Assembly: GCA_015179125.1 (NCBI GenBank)
Contig: WHVA01000010.1
Location: forward strand, 186,001 to 250,000
Source: Gautieria morchelliformis
Taxonomy: Eukaryota; Basidiomycota; Agaricomycetes; Gomphales; Gomphaceae
Length of the DNA: 64,000 bases
Direction: 5' to 3'
The translations under genes were made by a program, and so were the position numbers. The first letter of the stretch is position 1, and each line of letters opens with the position of its first letter. Positions 9,960 to 20,454 of the stretch are shown here, piece by piece. The notes under the pieces are model-generated. The model saw only the letters and a list, made by a program, of their open reading frames with translations. It did no database searches and was not told the DNA's origin.

Positions 9960-11540
9960 TCAAGCATATATACGACAAGTTGGGTCATTTATGCGGCTGT
10001 GAATAAAGGACAAGTATGAGTGGACAGGAAGCATCACAGTCTGTGATGTGGGTATATAGGTATCATGATAGGTACCGCTCACAAGTCCATGATGAGTAAG
10101 CACATCCGGAGGGCCAGTAGCTCGAGGATGAAGGTCGGGATGCTGTAACATCACGATCAGGCAGGCGGCACATGCATATTTGGACTCTTGTGACATCCTA
10201 AAGGCGGCGTTTAGCTACGATGAATATACCAAGTTGCCCGGAAATGATCGAGGTCTCGTGAGAAGTGAATAAAATCTTTCCGATGCATTTCGCGTTGAGA
10301 GACAAAGAATGCATCTAGTCCCAAGGCTCGACAACGTATCCTTCTTCCAATCCATCCAGTATGGTCTCAAGCCATCCCGCCGCAGCGGATTCGATACGAG
10401 AATGTAAATGGTTTGCCTTTCTCGAGAGATCGAAGTCAACCACACGCCATTGATGCCTATGTCCGTGATAAGGGCAGACAATACTCTGGTCTGTCGCAGG
10501 TGCCGCCAAGATATTTCTCCATCGGATGTCCATGTGTTGGATACCGAATCGACCCATGTCGCTGTATATTTCATGAACATCCGGTCTGCATAACAAAAGG
10601 ATGTTCAGAAGCATGCATAGTTAGAGCTGGCCAGAACGAACTTGAGTGCTTCCAACGGAACACCTATGGGCATCACGTCCCCGAGTCTTTCTAAAACCAA
10701 GACTGAAAGAAATGTCTTCTCGTTGCCGCTGCGCACTGAGCCAGGATCGGCACGAGTTGATTTGATGATTCGGTCTCGTTGATCTCGACGTTCTTGTCTT
10801 AACTTCTCCCTCTTCTCGCTTTCCTCTATGCGCTTGTTAAAAATTCCCCAGCTTGAGGTGGTTTCTGTCATCACCAGATCATCAGGAGAGTCATCTGTCA
10901 ATGCATAGGGGTTCCACGGATCGTCCGAGGAGTCGTCATCCTCACTGGGGTTGTCCTCGTCCCGAACATCTACCTCTTCCTCGTCGTAATCCGCATCAGA
11001 CCCTGGCCAATCCAATACCTCGCTATTCGACTCGATTTCCGCAGCGAAAAAACCATAGCAGCGTGCGATGGCTACTCCCTGAATATCCTCCATCTCTTCG
11101 TAAAACCATGCCTCACGAGCCAGGTCGTCAGAACGGCGACGAGCAGCGACTTTTATTACAAGGGATGGAAGAGCGTACTGATGGGTGTCGTCAATCCTAA
11201 GCGGGTATACCGAACCCACTCTGCCATAGCCGAGTCGTTCCGGTTCTAAGCAAACATGGAGACAGAGGTTACCTGGAGGCGGTAGTTTGGAGGGTGGACG
11301 GACAGGTAGTAAACCGCCGGGATTGGCGAAGGCTTCTACCGTGGATAGAAGTGGTTTTCCAGGCTTTGAGATGGTTTTAGATAGCGTCAATGGAACCTGG
11401 ACGCCGTTGATTTTGATGAGGCCGCCGATGATGAGCGACGAGAAAGCATTCGATGGCTGTAGAGAAGCAGCTCAAAAGCAAGTTTCTCCAAATAATAAGC
11501 AGCTTACGACGAACGGCCCCGCCTGCATGGTTAGATGGTC
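9960..11540. repeat. Segmental duplication, copy A (kinase gene plus flank)
   Basis: This copy starts with a flank sharing GGCAGGAAGCATCACAG-like and CTCACAAGTCCATGATGAG blocks with 13015-13165 and runs through the kinase gene to its first exon. Copy B at 13015-14545 has the same orientation. The nuclease-like gene lies between the two copies. Confidence 0.9.
10315..11528 (-). CDS. Protein kinase-like protein, copy A (intact, 368 aa)
   Basis: Three exons can be spliced by eye: 11528-11508, 11456-10642 and 10585-10315, with introns of 51 nt (GTAAGC...CTACAG) and 56 nt (GTTCGT...ATGCAG, branch CTAAC). The product has kinase landmarks in order: GYGRVG (residues 83-88, GxGxxG), VIK (K109), AREAW (E122), a very acidic insert (about 160-186), hinge-like LVLERLGD, HMDIRWRN (D298, N303) and VVDFDLS (DFD in place of DFG, 329-331). 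The lysine, glutamate, catalytic Asp and Asn are all present, so phosphotransfer is plausible despite DFD. It resembles the expanded fungal kinase-like families (FunK-like) rather than a classic kinase. It is divergent from the nuclease-like gene, 159 bp apart. The start ATG is supported by the following splice site. Substrate unknown. Confidence 0.78.
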
Positions 11541-11687
11541 AGTGGTTTATGTAAGACGAACGTGCCAATCGAATGTGCCCATTCCGGGGTCCTCACGGTG
11601 TGCGAGGACTGTGTGAACGGTTTCCTTTGCGCCCATATAGTAGTACGAGTTTTTAAGTACAGAAACCTTGCTCTTGCTCCAACCATT
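11529..11687. promoter_or_regulatory. Divergent intergenic region, kinase / nuclease-like gene
   Basis: Only 159 bp separate the two start codons, so the genes probably share a bidirectional promoter. No clear TATA box is seen. This is an inference from layout. Confidence 0.45.
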
Positions 11688-12895
11688 ATGGGTCAGCCAG
11701 GTCAGCATTTGCTATACATGCCTGACCAGATAGTTGCTGGTCTGCCACAAGCCCTTCAATGGCAAGATGCTCCTCTCATTCAACAGCAGTGGCATCAGTT
11801 TCCCTTTCCAGCACCATTGGGGGCACATTTATTGCACTTAGAGTGCAAACACTTGGAACCAGCAGTGATCAGAACAGGGAATGGGGTCACCAAAACTGCT
11901 GCCCAAGTTGAGAATATGCATTTTGGAGACCAACTCCGGTATGTCCGCCGATGCAGACCCTTGTGGCAAAACCTGGTGGTCTACTCTTTGCCAAATGGTG
12001 TTGGTGTTGCCACCCCAGGTGATGCACCTGCGTTTCCACAAACCATTCATACTGGTCAGGGTTTTGGTCATTCACTGGATTTCCCATCTGGGGAGCAGCA
12101 AGCCGAGGTTCTTGACAGACTTTTCCCCTGGTTTGTTGCACATCACCGGAGGAAGCCTGTGGCCATGACGTCTGAGCCATCAGTTCAGGATGAAGTTCAT
12201 GCTCAGATCATCGAGCCCCTCAACATGATCTTAGAGGTATTCATTCTGTGTTTTGCAAGGAGAACAGCATGGACTGATGCTCATTGTCAGACACGCTATG
12301 AATCCACTGTTGATCCACCTTCAGACACCCAATTCTATCCTCAGTGGGGCCGAAGCTGCCCAAAAGCTCATCGCACCCCAGGTGACCAGACCAATGCAGG
12401 ATTTCCCGACTTCCTTCTCTACCGGAGCCCAGGAGATAGGCGACATGCGGCTTTCATGGAAATCAAGACATGGTGGGCATATTCAGATAATGTCTTTAGG
12501 AGAATTTTCAGCACTACAGCAGCCCAGAGGGTCTCAGGATTCTTTGATTGGACAGGTCCTGAACAGCCTGTCAAGTTGCTTAGACAGGTATGCAACTGAC
12601 ACCATGAAGCATACATTAAATTCACTTTTCTCTCTCTTTCTTTGAGCAGCTATGGGGTGAACTACACTTCTATCAAGCTAATTGGGGGGCTTGCACAAAT
12701 GGGCGGAAGATTGTCATCTTTGTTAGAACCGGCCAGAATGAGCTGACATTTTCGGAAATCCACAACTTCGATGGGGATACAACTGTACACAGAGCACTTA
12801 TAGGGATGTGCTTCGCGGCTATTGATGAGGCAGCGGGAATGGGCTTTGTCACGGACTCCCTTTGTCCCGCTCAGCATAGGGAGTCGCTGTGGTAG
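11688..12895 (+). CDS. PD-(D/E)XK nuclease-like protein (381 aa)
   Basis: Two exons, 11688-12587 and 12650-12895, with a 62-nt intron (GTATGC...GAGCAG) that keeps phase. The reading frame is also open upstream to 11535, but the ATG at 11688 is the first good start after a CT-rich leader. Residues 237-260 read GFPDFLLY, a short loop, then FMEIKTWW, which fits the PD-(D/E)XK core (P240-D241 ... E258-x-K260). A strand KIVIFVRTG and a helix follow in exon 2, as in this fold. The N-terminal ~220 residues are unrecognised, with no signal peptide or membrane segment. It sits between two copies of a kinase-like gene and is divergent from the intact one. REase-like and kinase-like domains are known together in Crinkler-type effectors; whether this pair cooperates is an inference. 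It could instead be a TE-derived nuclease. Confidence 0.7.
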
Positions 12896-13014
12896 TAGCC
12901 TTGTATCTTGTATGCTACAGATCCCTGAAATCTGACGAGGGTTTGATAAATCATGAAAAGCGAAGACTTCGTTATAGATCGGTAAGGCCGGTAGCTTGGG
13001 AACAAAGGTGCTGC

Positions 13015-14545
13015 CAAATATATGGAATTATTATACGAGAAGTTGGGAACATTTCTGCGGCTTTGAATAGAAGTTAAGATGAGTCGGCAGGAAGCATCAC
13101 AGTGCGGGTCATAGGTATCGTGATAGGTGTCGCTCACAAGTCCATGATGAGTAACCAGCCTACTCGTGAAGAATTTAGATCGGGGGGGCCAGTAGCTCGA
13201 GGATAAAGATACTGTAACATCTCTCGTGACATCGTAAAGTCCGCGTCTGTCTACAAAGAGTTGCGCACAAAATGATTCAGTTCTCATGAAAAAGAAGAAA
13301 AACCTTCGCATTTCGCGTTGAGAGACAAAGAATGCATCTAGTCCCAAGGCTCGACGACGTATCCTTCTTCCAATCCATCCAGTATCGTCCGAACCCATGA
13401 GCCGAAAGCAGATTCGATTTGAGAATGTGAATGGTTTAACTTTCTCGACCGATCGAAGTCAACCACACGCTATTAATGCCTATGTCCGCGATAAGGGCAG
13501 ACAATACTCTGTTGAGCCGCGGGAGCCGCCAGGATGTTTCTCCATCGGATGTCCATGTGTTCGATACCGAATCGACCCATGTCGCTGTATATTTCGTGAA
13601 CATCCGGTCTGCATAACAAAGGATGTTCAGAAGCATGCATAGTTAGAGCTGGCCAGACGAACTTGAGTGCTTCCAACGGAACACCTATGGGCATCACGTC
13701 CCCGAGTCTTTCTAAAACCAAGACTGAAAGAAATGTCTTCTCGTTGCCGCTGCGCACTGAGCCAGGATCGGCACGAGTTGATTTGATGATTCGGTCTCGT
13801 TGATCTCGACGTTCTTGTCTTAACTTCTCCCTCTTCTCGCTTTCCTCTATGCGCTTGTTAAAAATTCCCCAGCTTGAGGTGGTTTCTGTCATCACCAGAT
13901 CATCAGGAGAGTCATCTGTCAATGCATAGGGGTTCCACGGATCGTCCGAGGAGTCGTCATCCTCACTGGGGTTGTCCTCGTTCCGAACATCTACCTCTTC
14001 CTCGTCGTAATCCGCATCAGACTCTGGCCAATCCAATACCTCGCTATTCGACTCGATTTCCGCAGCGAAAAAACCATAGCAGCGTGCGATGGCTACTCCC
14101 TGAATATCCTCCATCTCTTTGTAAAACTAGGCGTCGCGAGCCAGGTCGTCAGAACGGCGACGAGCAGCGACTTTTATTACAAGGGATGGGAGAGTGTACT
14201 GGTTGGTGTCATCAATCCTAAGAGGGTACACCGAACCCACTCTGCCATAGCTGAGTCGTTCCGGTTCTAATGAAACATGGAGACAGTGTTTACCTGGAGG
14301 CGGGAGTTTGGAGGGAGGACGAACAGGTGGTAGACCGCCGGCAGTGACGAAGCATTCTACCATGGCTAGAACTGGTTTTGCAGGCTTTGAGATGGTTTTA
14401 TATAGCGTTATTGGAACCTGGACACCGTTGATTTTGATGAGTGACGAGAAAGCAATCGCTGGCTGTACTAGTAGAGAAGCAGCTCAAAGTCAAATTTCTC
14501 CAAATAATGCAGCTTACGACGAACGGACCTGTCTGCGTGGTGTAC
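13015..14545. repeat. Segmental duplication, copy B
   Basis: Direct repeat of 9960-11540. By eye the middle (about 13635-14000) is nearly identical to copy A (10615-10980), while both ends differ at roughly one base in ten. Downstream, 14546-15351 holds no gene I can support apart from the upstream region of the next gene. Confidence 0.9.
13338..14538 (-). pseudogene. Protein kinase-like protein, copy B (inactivated)
   Basis: Same exon plan as copy A, but the initiator is ACG (14536-14538) instead of ATG. A TGG codon just after the alpha-C glutamate region is TAG (14127-14129). Two adjacent codons before VVDFD are TAA and TAG (13473-13475 and 13470-13472) where copy A has CAA and TGG. Nine bases are also missing near the start. 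The glycine-rich loop, lysine and HMDIRWRN are still readable, so decay is recent. All three nonsense changes are C-to-T in a CpA context on one strand or the other. A truncated product is possible but unlikely to be a working kinase. Confidence 0.88.
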
Positions 14546-15265
14546 TGAGAGACCTGTAGTTAAGTATCGCAAGTCGCACGTTGGAGTTCTCCGGGCCCGT
14601 TCTAGGTTGCTGAATTGGACTGATTATCCCTATAGTACTTAGTAGATTCCAGTGCAGTTAATCGAGCGGAACACAAATCAGCTCTCCTGTTATGTAATTA
14701 TTATCAGCAATTCGGTGCATAATGTCAGGATCCCGCCCCATCTCAGGGCAAAGAACAAACTGTACAACGATCCATGGCCTCACGTATTACATGTTTCTCC
14801 TGAGCGAGCCACATCAAGAACCCACGGAATGCCTACCCGCGTCCGCATTGTGTGCACTACGCTTGCCATGGCCTGGATAGAAATTAAACTAAAGGTTTCA
14901 CTGGCACTGTTTTGGAGAGCTAGAGTCTGTCATCGGAACAGAAGATATTACACGCGTGAACGGACTAGGAAGATCTTGAAGAGACCGTCAAGTCGCAAGG
15001 TACGAGGGGACAGGGGATTCGGGAATCACTGCACCCGCAGCACAGCTAGCCAAAAGGCTTAAGTTCTTATGGGCAATCCTTATTATTGCCGCCCTGCACA
15101 GGGCCACACTAGGGGCCACACTCCTCTCACTGGGAGACACACACCCCTGGCCCCATTCCTGAAATCGCATACCCTCGAAGCCCGGCAACAGCAGCCTATC
15201 ATTGCTTGGGTCACGTGCCTGCGGTGCCGCGACTATGATTCGAGCACTGCCGCGTTATCGCGCAT
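14546..15265. other. Intergenic, no gene recognised
   Basis: Only short frames without motifs. The right end is the upstream region of the gene at 15352. Confidence 0.5.
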
Positions 15266-15273
15266 AATATAAG
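15266..15273 (+). promoter_or_regulatory. TATA-like element upstream of 15352
   Basis: AATATAAG about 80 bp before the start codon at 15352, in an otherwise GC-balanced leader. Confidence 0.4.
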
Positions 15274-15351
15274 GCTGCCATGGCCCGAGTGTCTCAGCAT
15301 TGCACAGGTTAACCCTGTCAGTCACCCACCATTCGCCCGCTACTGAACACC

Positions 15352-16068
15352 ATGGATGACGACACGAATCCAACGTTCGTCGACGTCGACGACGATGTCT
15401 GCAGCTGTGACTCTGTATACCACTCTCTTATTGATACCCTGGGCGGGGCCCAGCCACCCGTCCCAGCCGCCATTCCCAGCTTCCCCTCTCCAATTCAGAC
15501 TGCATTCAGCACTCCCGAACCCGATTCTCTTGTACTCAAGGACGATCGCTCCTATCAACGTGCTCGCCAGCGTTTGAAGAAGCCAGATGATATATCAAAG
15601 GCGAAACGATGCGTCCGATGCAAGTTTTGCCGGCCTTGGAAGTCGGCTGGCAATGAGGGGCGGCCCAAGGAGAAGGGCAGGGGTCTGCGTGCCTCTTTAG
15701 CAGATACAGAAGGAAAGGGCCAGTTGGAGAAGAGTATTGAATTGACCGAGGACGACGACCATCATCAAGTTGTTCCTGTGAACAGGAATGTCTCGCTTAC
15801 TGACCTCGTGAAGACGCCACGGAAAGGTTCCGGTACGTTCGGTAACATGTCTTGTGGTCATTGCTGTTTATGCTGAACTAGCTCACTTGTAGACAAGCGA
15901 TTTGAGATGATCGGTCGCCCTCGCCAAGTCTTAGTTCTCGACGACTTCACCGAGACCGACCCTAACAAGCTTGATCTAGAAGATTGGGAACACATCGAAG
16001 TTGAGGCTAAGCACCGCAAGGCCATGTCGGCGCCTTCCTATGCCAGAGTCGTGGCTAATCGAGCGTAG
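15352..16068 (+). CDS. Hypothetical acidic protein, two exons (218 aa)
   Basis: Exons 15352-15832 and 15893-16068 are joined across a 60-nt GTACGT...TTGTAG intron with a CTGAAC branch site. The product starts with an acidic Asp-rich stretch (MDDDTNP..VDVDDDV), then a Pro/Ser-rich linker, a basic CVRCKFC segment near residue 88 that could bind a metal only if paired with other ligands, a Lys/Arg-rich patch, and the exon-2 tail KRFEMIGRPRQVLVLDDF..DPNKLDLEDWEHIE. No signal peptide or membrane segment. I recognise no family. Splicing in phase and ordinary codon use support a real gene. The next 300 bp downstream hold only the TIR element described below. Confidence 0.65.
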
Positions 16069-16187
16069 AGGATTCAGTTGCTGCTATCGGACAAACTATG
16101 TGTATAATGTACGATTGTGAGCGGTTATAATGAAATATGCACATGCACATATGGATATACTGTAGCCGCACGACCAATGGCTCAATA

Positions 16188-16306
16188 GGGTGTTTCACGC
16201 TTGCGTTTTCGTGGTTTTTTCAGAGGTTTTTTCGTCAGCGTTTTTGTCGCCGCTTTTGGAAAAAGGTCAGCGAAAATGTGTGGAAAATGCCAAGCGTGAA
16301 ACGGGT
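16188..16306 (+). mobile_element. Short TIR element (MITE-like), copy 1
   Basis: Starts directly after TA with GGGTGTTTCACGCTTGCG and ends with the inverted CAAGCGTGAAAC (16291-16302). The inside is rich in CGTTTTCG-like words and has no gene. The first 27 bp match, inverted, the end of the element at 25920-26083. Confidence 0.6.
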
Positions 16307-16872
16307 GGATCCCGGCATTAAGAAAAGTTACATTGATTATATAATACACGTAAGGGAACTTTCTATGAGTGCATAGTCGATTGGTACGAGTCGGCTAGAT
16401 ACCGATGCCATCTCCAGGGTGGTTTTTCCCTGGAAAACCAGCCTTCCGGCGCCCGAATCGTTGTAAGCAAAAGACCCCAGGACCCGTCCAAAAATAATAG
16501 ACACCCATCTGGCACATATGTCCTCACAGCGGCCAAGTGGTCACACCGTTAGTTTGTTTTTCCATGTTAGCGTCCGTTCGGCGTTCATCCTTGTTCATGT
16601 CAAGTGAATAAGCACTGTACATAGTATTTTCTATTTATCAAAATCTTCCCACATTTCCAAATTTTCTTCGGGGCCCTTTCACGGCTTTTTTTCAACAACG
16701 GTCAGACATCCTACAGAATGCCGCGACGTCGAGTGGAACGGGGATCTTGTATAATGACGATGAACACGGAATTCATCAATGACATTTACAGCTAGCTCTA
16801 CATGCTCTGCTGATCAATGTTTCACGACCCAAACTCAAGATTCAAAGGCAAGGATAGCGTCAAACACGCAAG
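16307..16872. other. No gene recognised
   Basis: A moderately AT-rich stretch without convincing coding sequence between the TIR element and the 3' end of the transposon gene. Confidence 0.5.
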
Positions 16873-19800
16873 TCATATTACAGAGTACACGGAGGGTTCA
16901 TTGGAAGGCCCCGGGTGCGAGCTGGGCGGTCCCGCGAGGGCGGCAGAGCTGTAGATGGAGGGAGCAGCCTGAGGTCCCGGGTGCGAGTGGGGCGGTCCCA
17001 CGAGGGCGGCAGAGCTGTAGACGGAGGGAGCAGCCTGAGGTCCCGGGTGCGAGTGGGGCGGTCCCACGAGGGCGGCAGAGCTGTACACGGAGGGAACAGG
17101 CTGAGGGGCCGGATGCGAGCTGGGCGATCCCGCAGAGCGGTAGACGGAGGGGACAGTGGGAGGTCCGTGATGCCTGGGATCGGGATCTGAAGCCTGTGCA
17201 AGTGAGTGAGCATGGTAGTTTGCAAAGTGCGCACTACGTGAACTCACGATGGCCGCTGCGGTGAGGGACTCGTCCACAGCTCGCACCGATGGCTGCGGTG
17301 GTGTCGTCGAGGCAGCACCTGTCTTGGTGCGACGCCGTTTCAGGACTACTGTGTCCGCTGCTGGGAGCGCGGCGAGTGCTTGGTGCTCGAACACGGTCCC
17401 CAGACTCAGATCACGCATGGGAACACGCCCAGAGCCTCGCTGGGTAAGCTCCTTGGCCTGTGCTCGCAGGTGTTCATGTTGGGCGCGGAGAACTTGTAAT
17501 TTACGCAGGCTGCTATGTTTACTTTGGTCCGAGGCATTTGCGTTCTCCAATGATACCATGGTGTCGTACGCAGTCTGCAAGGTTTTGTCATAACGTCTGA
17601 ACGTGTCGGCAAGGTCGTTGTCGGCTGCAGACACTTTTCTCTTCTGTACAAGTACTAGAAGACAACTGGTGTGAGAGACTATGTGAGCTGGAAATTACTG
17701 GGTGAGTACACACCCTGACGTAGCACTGCCCGTCCCGCTCGACGGAAATAATCATGTGGCTGATCTCGCTGGTGGATGCCCGCACGATCCATGAGGTCTA
17801 CAGCGGCCATAGCACGCTTGTCGTAGTGCATGCCTCGCATGATGGCTGCGAGAAGCGTCAATCGTGTCCCGTCTCGGTTGATGTTTCAGTGGGCTTGCTC
17901 ATTGCCATTGGAGGTGGAAGGGCAGGCTTGCCAGGTGGCAAGCGGTATATGGCTCGCCGGTTGGTAGATGGCTGGTATCACAAAGGGGGAGCCCGTTTCT
18001 TTGTCCTCCATCCATGCTGTTTGTGAAGGTTCATGTCAACACACTAGCAGTTGTTGGAAGGTTGCGACACACCTGAGGCTCGAGGGCCGCCCCTACATAT
18101 CAACTCCTTGGTCTCCTCAACGTTGTGAATGGGGTAAGCAGACACGAGGCTGTGCATAGCCGTGCGAACTTGTGGGGAGATTTCATTGCCTAGCTTGTGA
18201 ATGCCATGGCGGAAGTGGTTAACACAGAGAACGAAAAAGTGCTTCAGGTGGTCGTAAGGAGACAGGGTGTGTAAGGGGCAGGCACAAGGGTACGAGCACG
18301 TCTCAGGCCCTTTCTCAGATAGGGAAGCACAGAGCTGGCCTAGCCCTACAGTCACTGAGATCAGATGTGTCCCATTTCCATGGGACAGTCGGGCTCACCA
18401 AGGGCCTGGCCTTTGTGCGCATCAGCTACGATGGTCTCAATTCCATCACCATGGATGTGTCGGAAGTGGACGGGCCTCCCAGTGTCATGTTCCACGATCT
18501 CGAAGATGCGCTTGAAGAGGTGGTAGTGGGCGGGTGCAGATTGCGATGTGGTGAAGGCACGTGCGCAAACAATGGCTGACATGAGAAAGCCCTTGGTCAG
18601 ACAGGCATGGGATGTCAGGAGGACAGACAGACAGACATTTTTTTTGTTCCGGGTACCATGCTTCAATTTCAAATTCCTGATATGAGTCAGCCCGTTTGAA
18701 TGAGGTGTCGATGGAGGGCCGCCTGGTGGTTATTAGGAGCTGACTCATGGCAGGGAGCATGCAAATTATGATGATGAACGGTTCATGGCCTGGGATGCTG
18801 ACAGACTCGACACAGCGCAGGTATTGTTCTGGGAGTGGCATAGTCTGCTGATGGGCGAGAAATCGTTCTGCTCCTATGACATGGATTACGCAGCGTCACC
18901 CAGGTAGGACACAACATAAGGGGGGAATGCTCACCTTTGATCCCAGTACCACCAGGATATAGTTCCAGGCGCAGGTCCTGAATGATGCGACCAACATGGT
19001 CGGAATTCCCGAGGGATGGATGCAGGTGGGATAGGGCAGGGTCATGCGGGTGGGCCCAGTCAAGCTCTTGATGTAGAGATGCCATGAAGGTGCTGTTTAG
19101 AGCGAGCCGACGAGGGGTGGCATCTGCAAGATGCCAACCGAGGTCACGCACCATGTTTTGGAACTTGCCCAGAATGGTGAGCGGCGCCCGGGTGGGCTTG
19201 GGATCAGGGTGGCGTGACACAAGCACGATGTACGGTGTGGCCTCAAGGTCGTTGGGGACATACATGTCAAAACGGGTCGGACAGGGTTCACAGGGCATCA
19301 ATATGCCCCGCTCCAGGCTGCCGCTGGGGGTTCGGTGCCAGTGGGCTACAAAGGGCAACATGTGCATGTGTGCATGTGAGCTTCAGGGGCCAGCAAGAGC
19401 GAGAGGAGAACTTACGGCAGAGTTGCTTTTGCTCCCGCCACGTGGCCATGAAATCGCAGGTAGCGAGTGGTCCATATCCATCTGTTTGCGCGAGTTTTTC
19501 CAGGGCTTCAACAACAGGCCTGTTGTCGGTCAAGAGGGCATCCAGGTAGATGAGGTTGAACTCCCCTAATTGGGACAGCTTGAGGTGTGCACGGCCGGCA
19601 TTTCGGTATTCTGAGCATCTGAAAGGGGTCAGCCAGAGGAGGTTGTGGTAGCTGAGGACTCACTGCAAAAAAGGACTCCCTGACGTGCTCCAGCATAGGA
19701 GGAAGTGCCCCCCACATGGACTTGGTTCCATGGCGCGTGCATCCAGAGGTATCCCATCACCATGGGGCGGCGTCGCATCAAGCCAGCCGGTGGCGTCCGC

Positions 19801-20450
19801 ATTTTGCTCCTGGTTGCAGGCCCCATCCGACGCAGAGTCAAAGGCCGTGGTGGCTTCCACTGCTCTCGTGTCCCGGGGCCATGAACAGCCACGGGACAGG
19901 AGAGCAGCATAGAGGCCCAGCGTCTTGTTGAAAACCTCGCGGGTGGCCTCACGTGACGAGTCACATGACGCACCCGCGCATGTTTGGCATGGCGCGTCGA
20001 CCTGTCCGTCATCCGGCACACCTGCGGCTGGCACGCATGGACCGACGTAACCGCATGCCTTGACTGAGCGGCCTGATACGTGAGGGATGTCAGTCAAGGC
20101 GTGCAGTTACCTGGCAAAAACTCATGATTCATACAGCTCAGTCGGGTTTGGTAACACAGGACAGGGGTGACCCCCGCGGCGTTGGTCAGTAAGTGACATT
20201 TGACGTCTTTGTGCCCGCCATGTGCGTCACCCAGCGAATACTGTAGGTTGTGCTTTGGATGGACCCAGTCCGCACATGTGATCGCAAAAACGTGGGCCAC
20301 CGCTTCTCCCTCCACCGCCCCAGACACGGGGAATTCTACGACCGCCCCACGAGGATGGGTCACTATCCTATCCACGTACGTCTGCCTAGTCACATGTTGC
20401 CGCATGCTCACAATAGTGTGCTCACGCCCTGACTGGGTTGGGGTCGACAT
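16873..20450 (-). pseudogene. Large multi-exon Agaricomycete transposon protein, one in-frame stop
   Basis: Minus-strand exons follow the order of a large multicopy family in mushroom genomes. It begins at 20450 (MSTPTQSGREHTIV, VDRIVTHPRGAVVEF, HPKHNLQYSLGDAHGG), then a Cys-containing segment, GYGPLATCDF, FDMYVPNDL, LGWHLADATPRRLALNS, LSHLHPSLGNSDH, RPSIDTSFKR..QEFEIEAWYPE, ARAFTTSQS, PVHFRHIHGDG, YDHLKHFFVLCVNHFRHGI, NGNEQAH and INRDG, ending with a Pro-rich tail at 16873. Several short introns are visible (for example GTAACT...TATCAG near 20090). In NGNEQAH(stop)NINRDG a TGA at 17886-17888 replaces what is normally Arg, consistent with CGA to TGA. The family looks like a DNA transposon protein, possibly of the KDZ type; I cannot settle the superfamily. 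Without the stop it would be close to full length. Confidence 0.75.
16900..17115 (-). repeat. 66-bp coding repeat, 3 units plus degenerate copies
   Basis: The C-terminus of the transposon protein repeats a 22-residue unit of the form PSVYSSAALVGPPHSHPGPQ. At DNA level the unit is 66 bp and nearly identical in adjacent copies, which suggests recent expansion by slippage or unequal exchange. Confidence 0.85.
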
Positions 20451-20454
20451 TTCA

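Noticed and set aside
11535-11687. Upstream extension of the nuclease-like gene to 11535
   Set aside because: The frame is open, but it runs into the first exon region of the divergent kinase gene and has no domain. The ATG at 11688 is more plausible.
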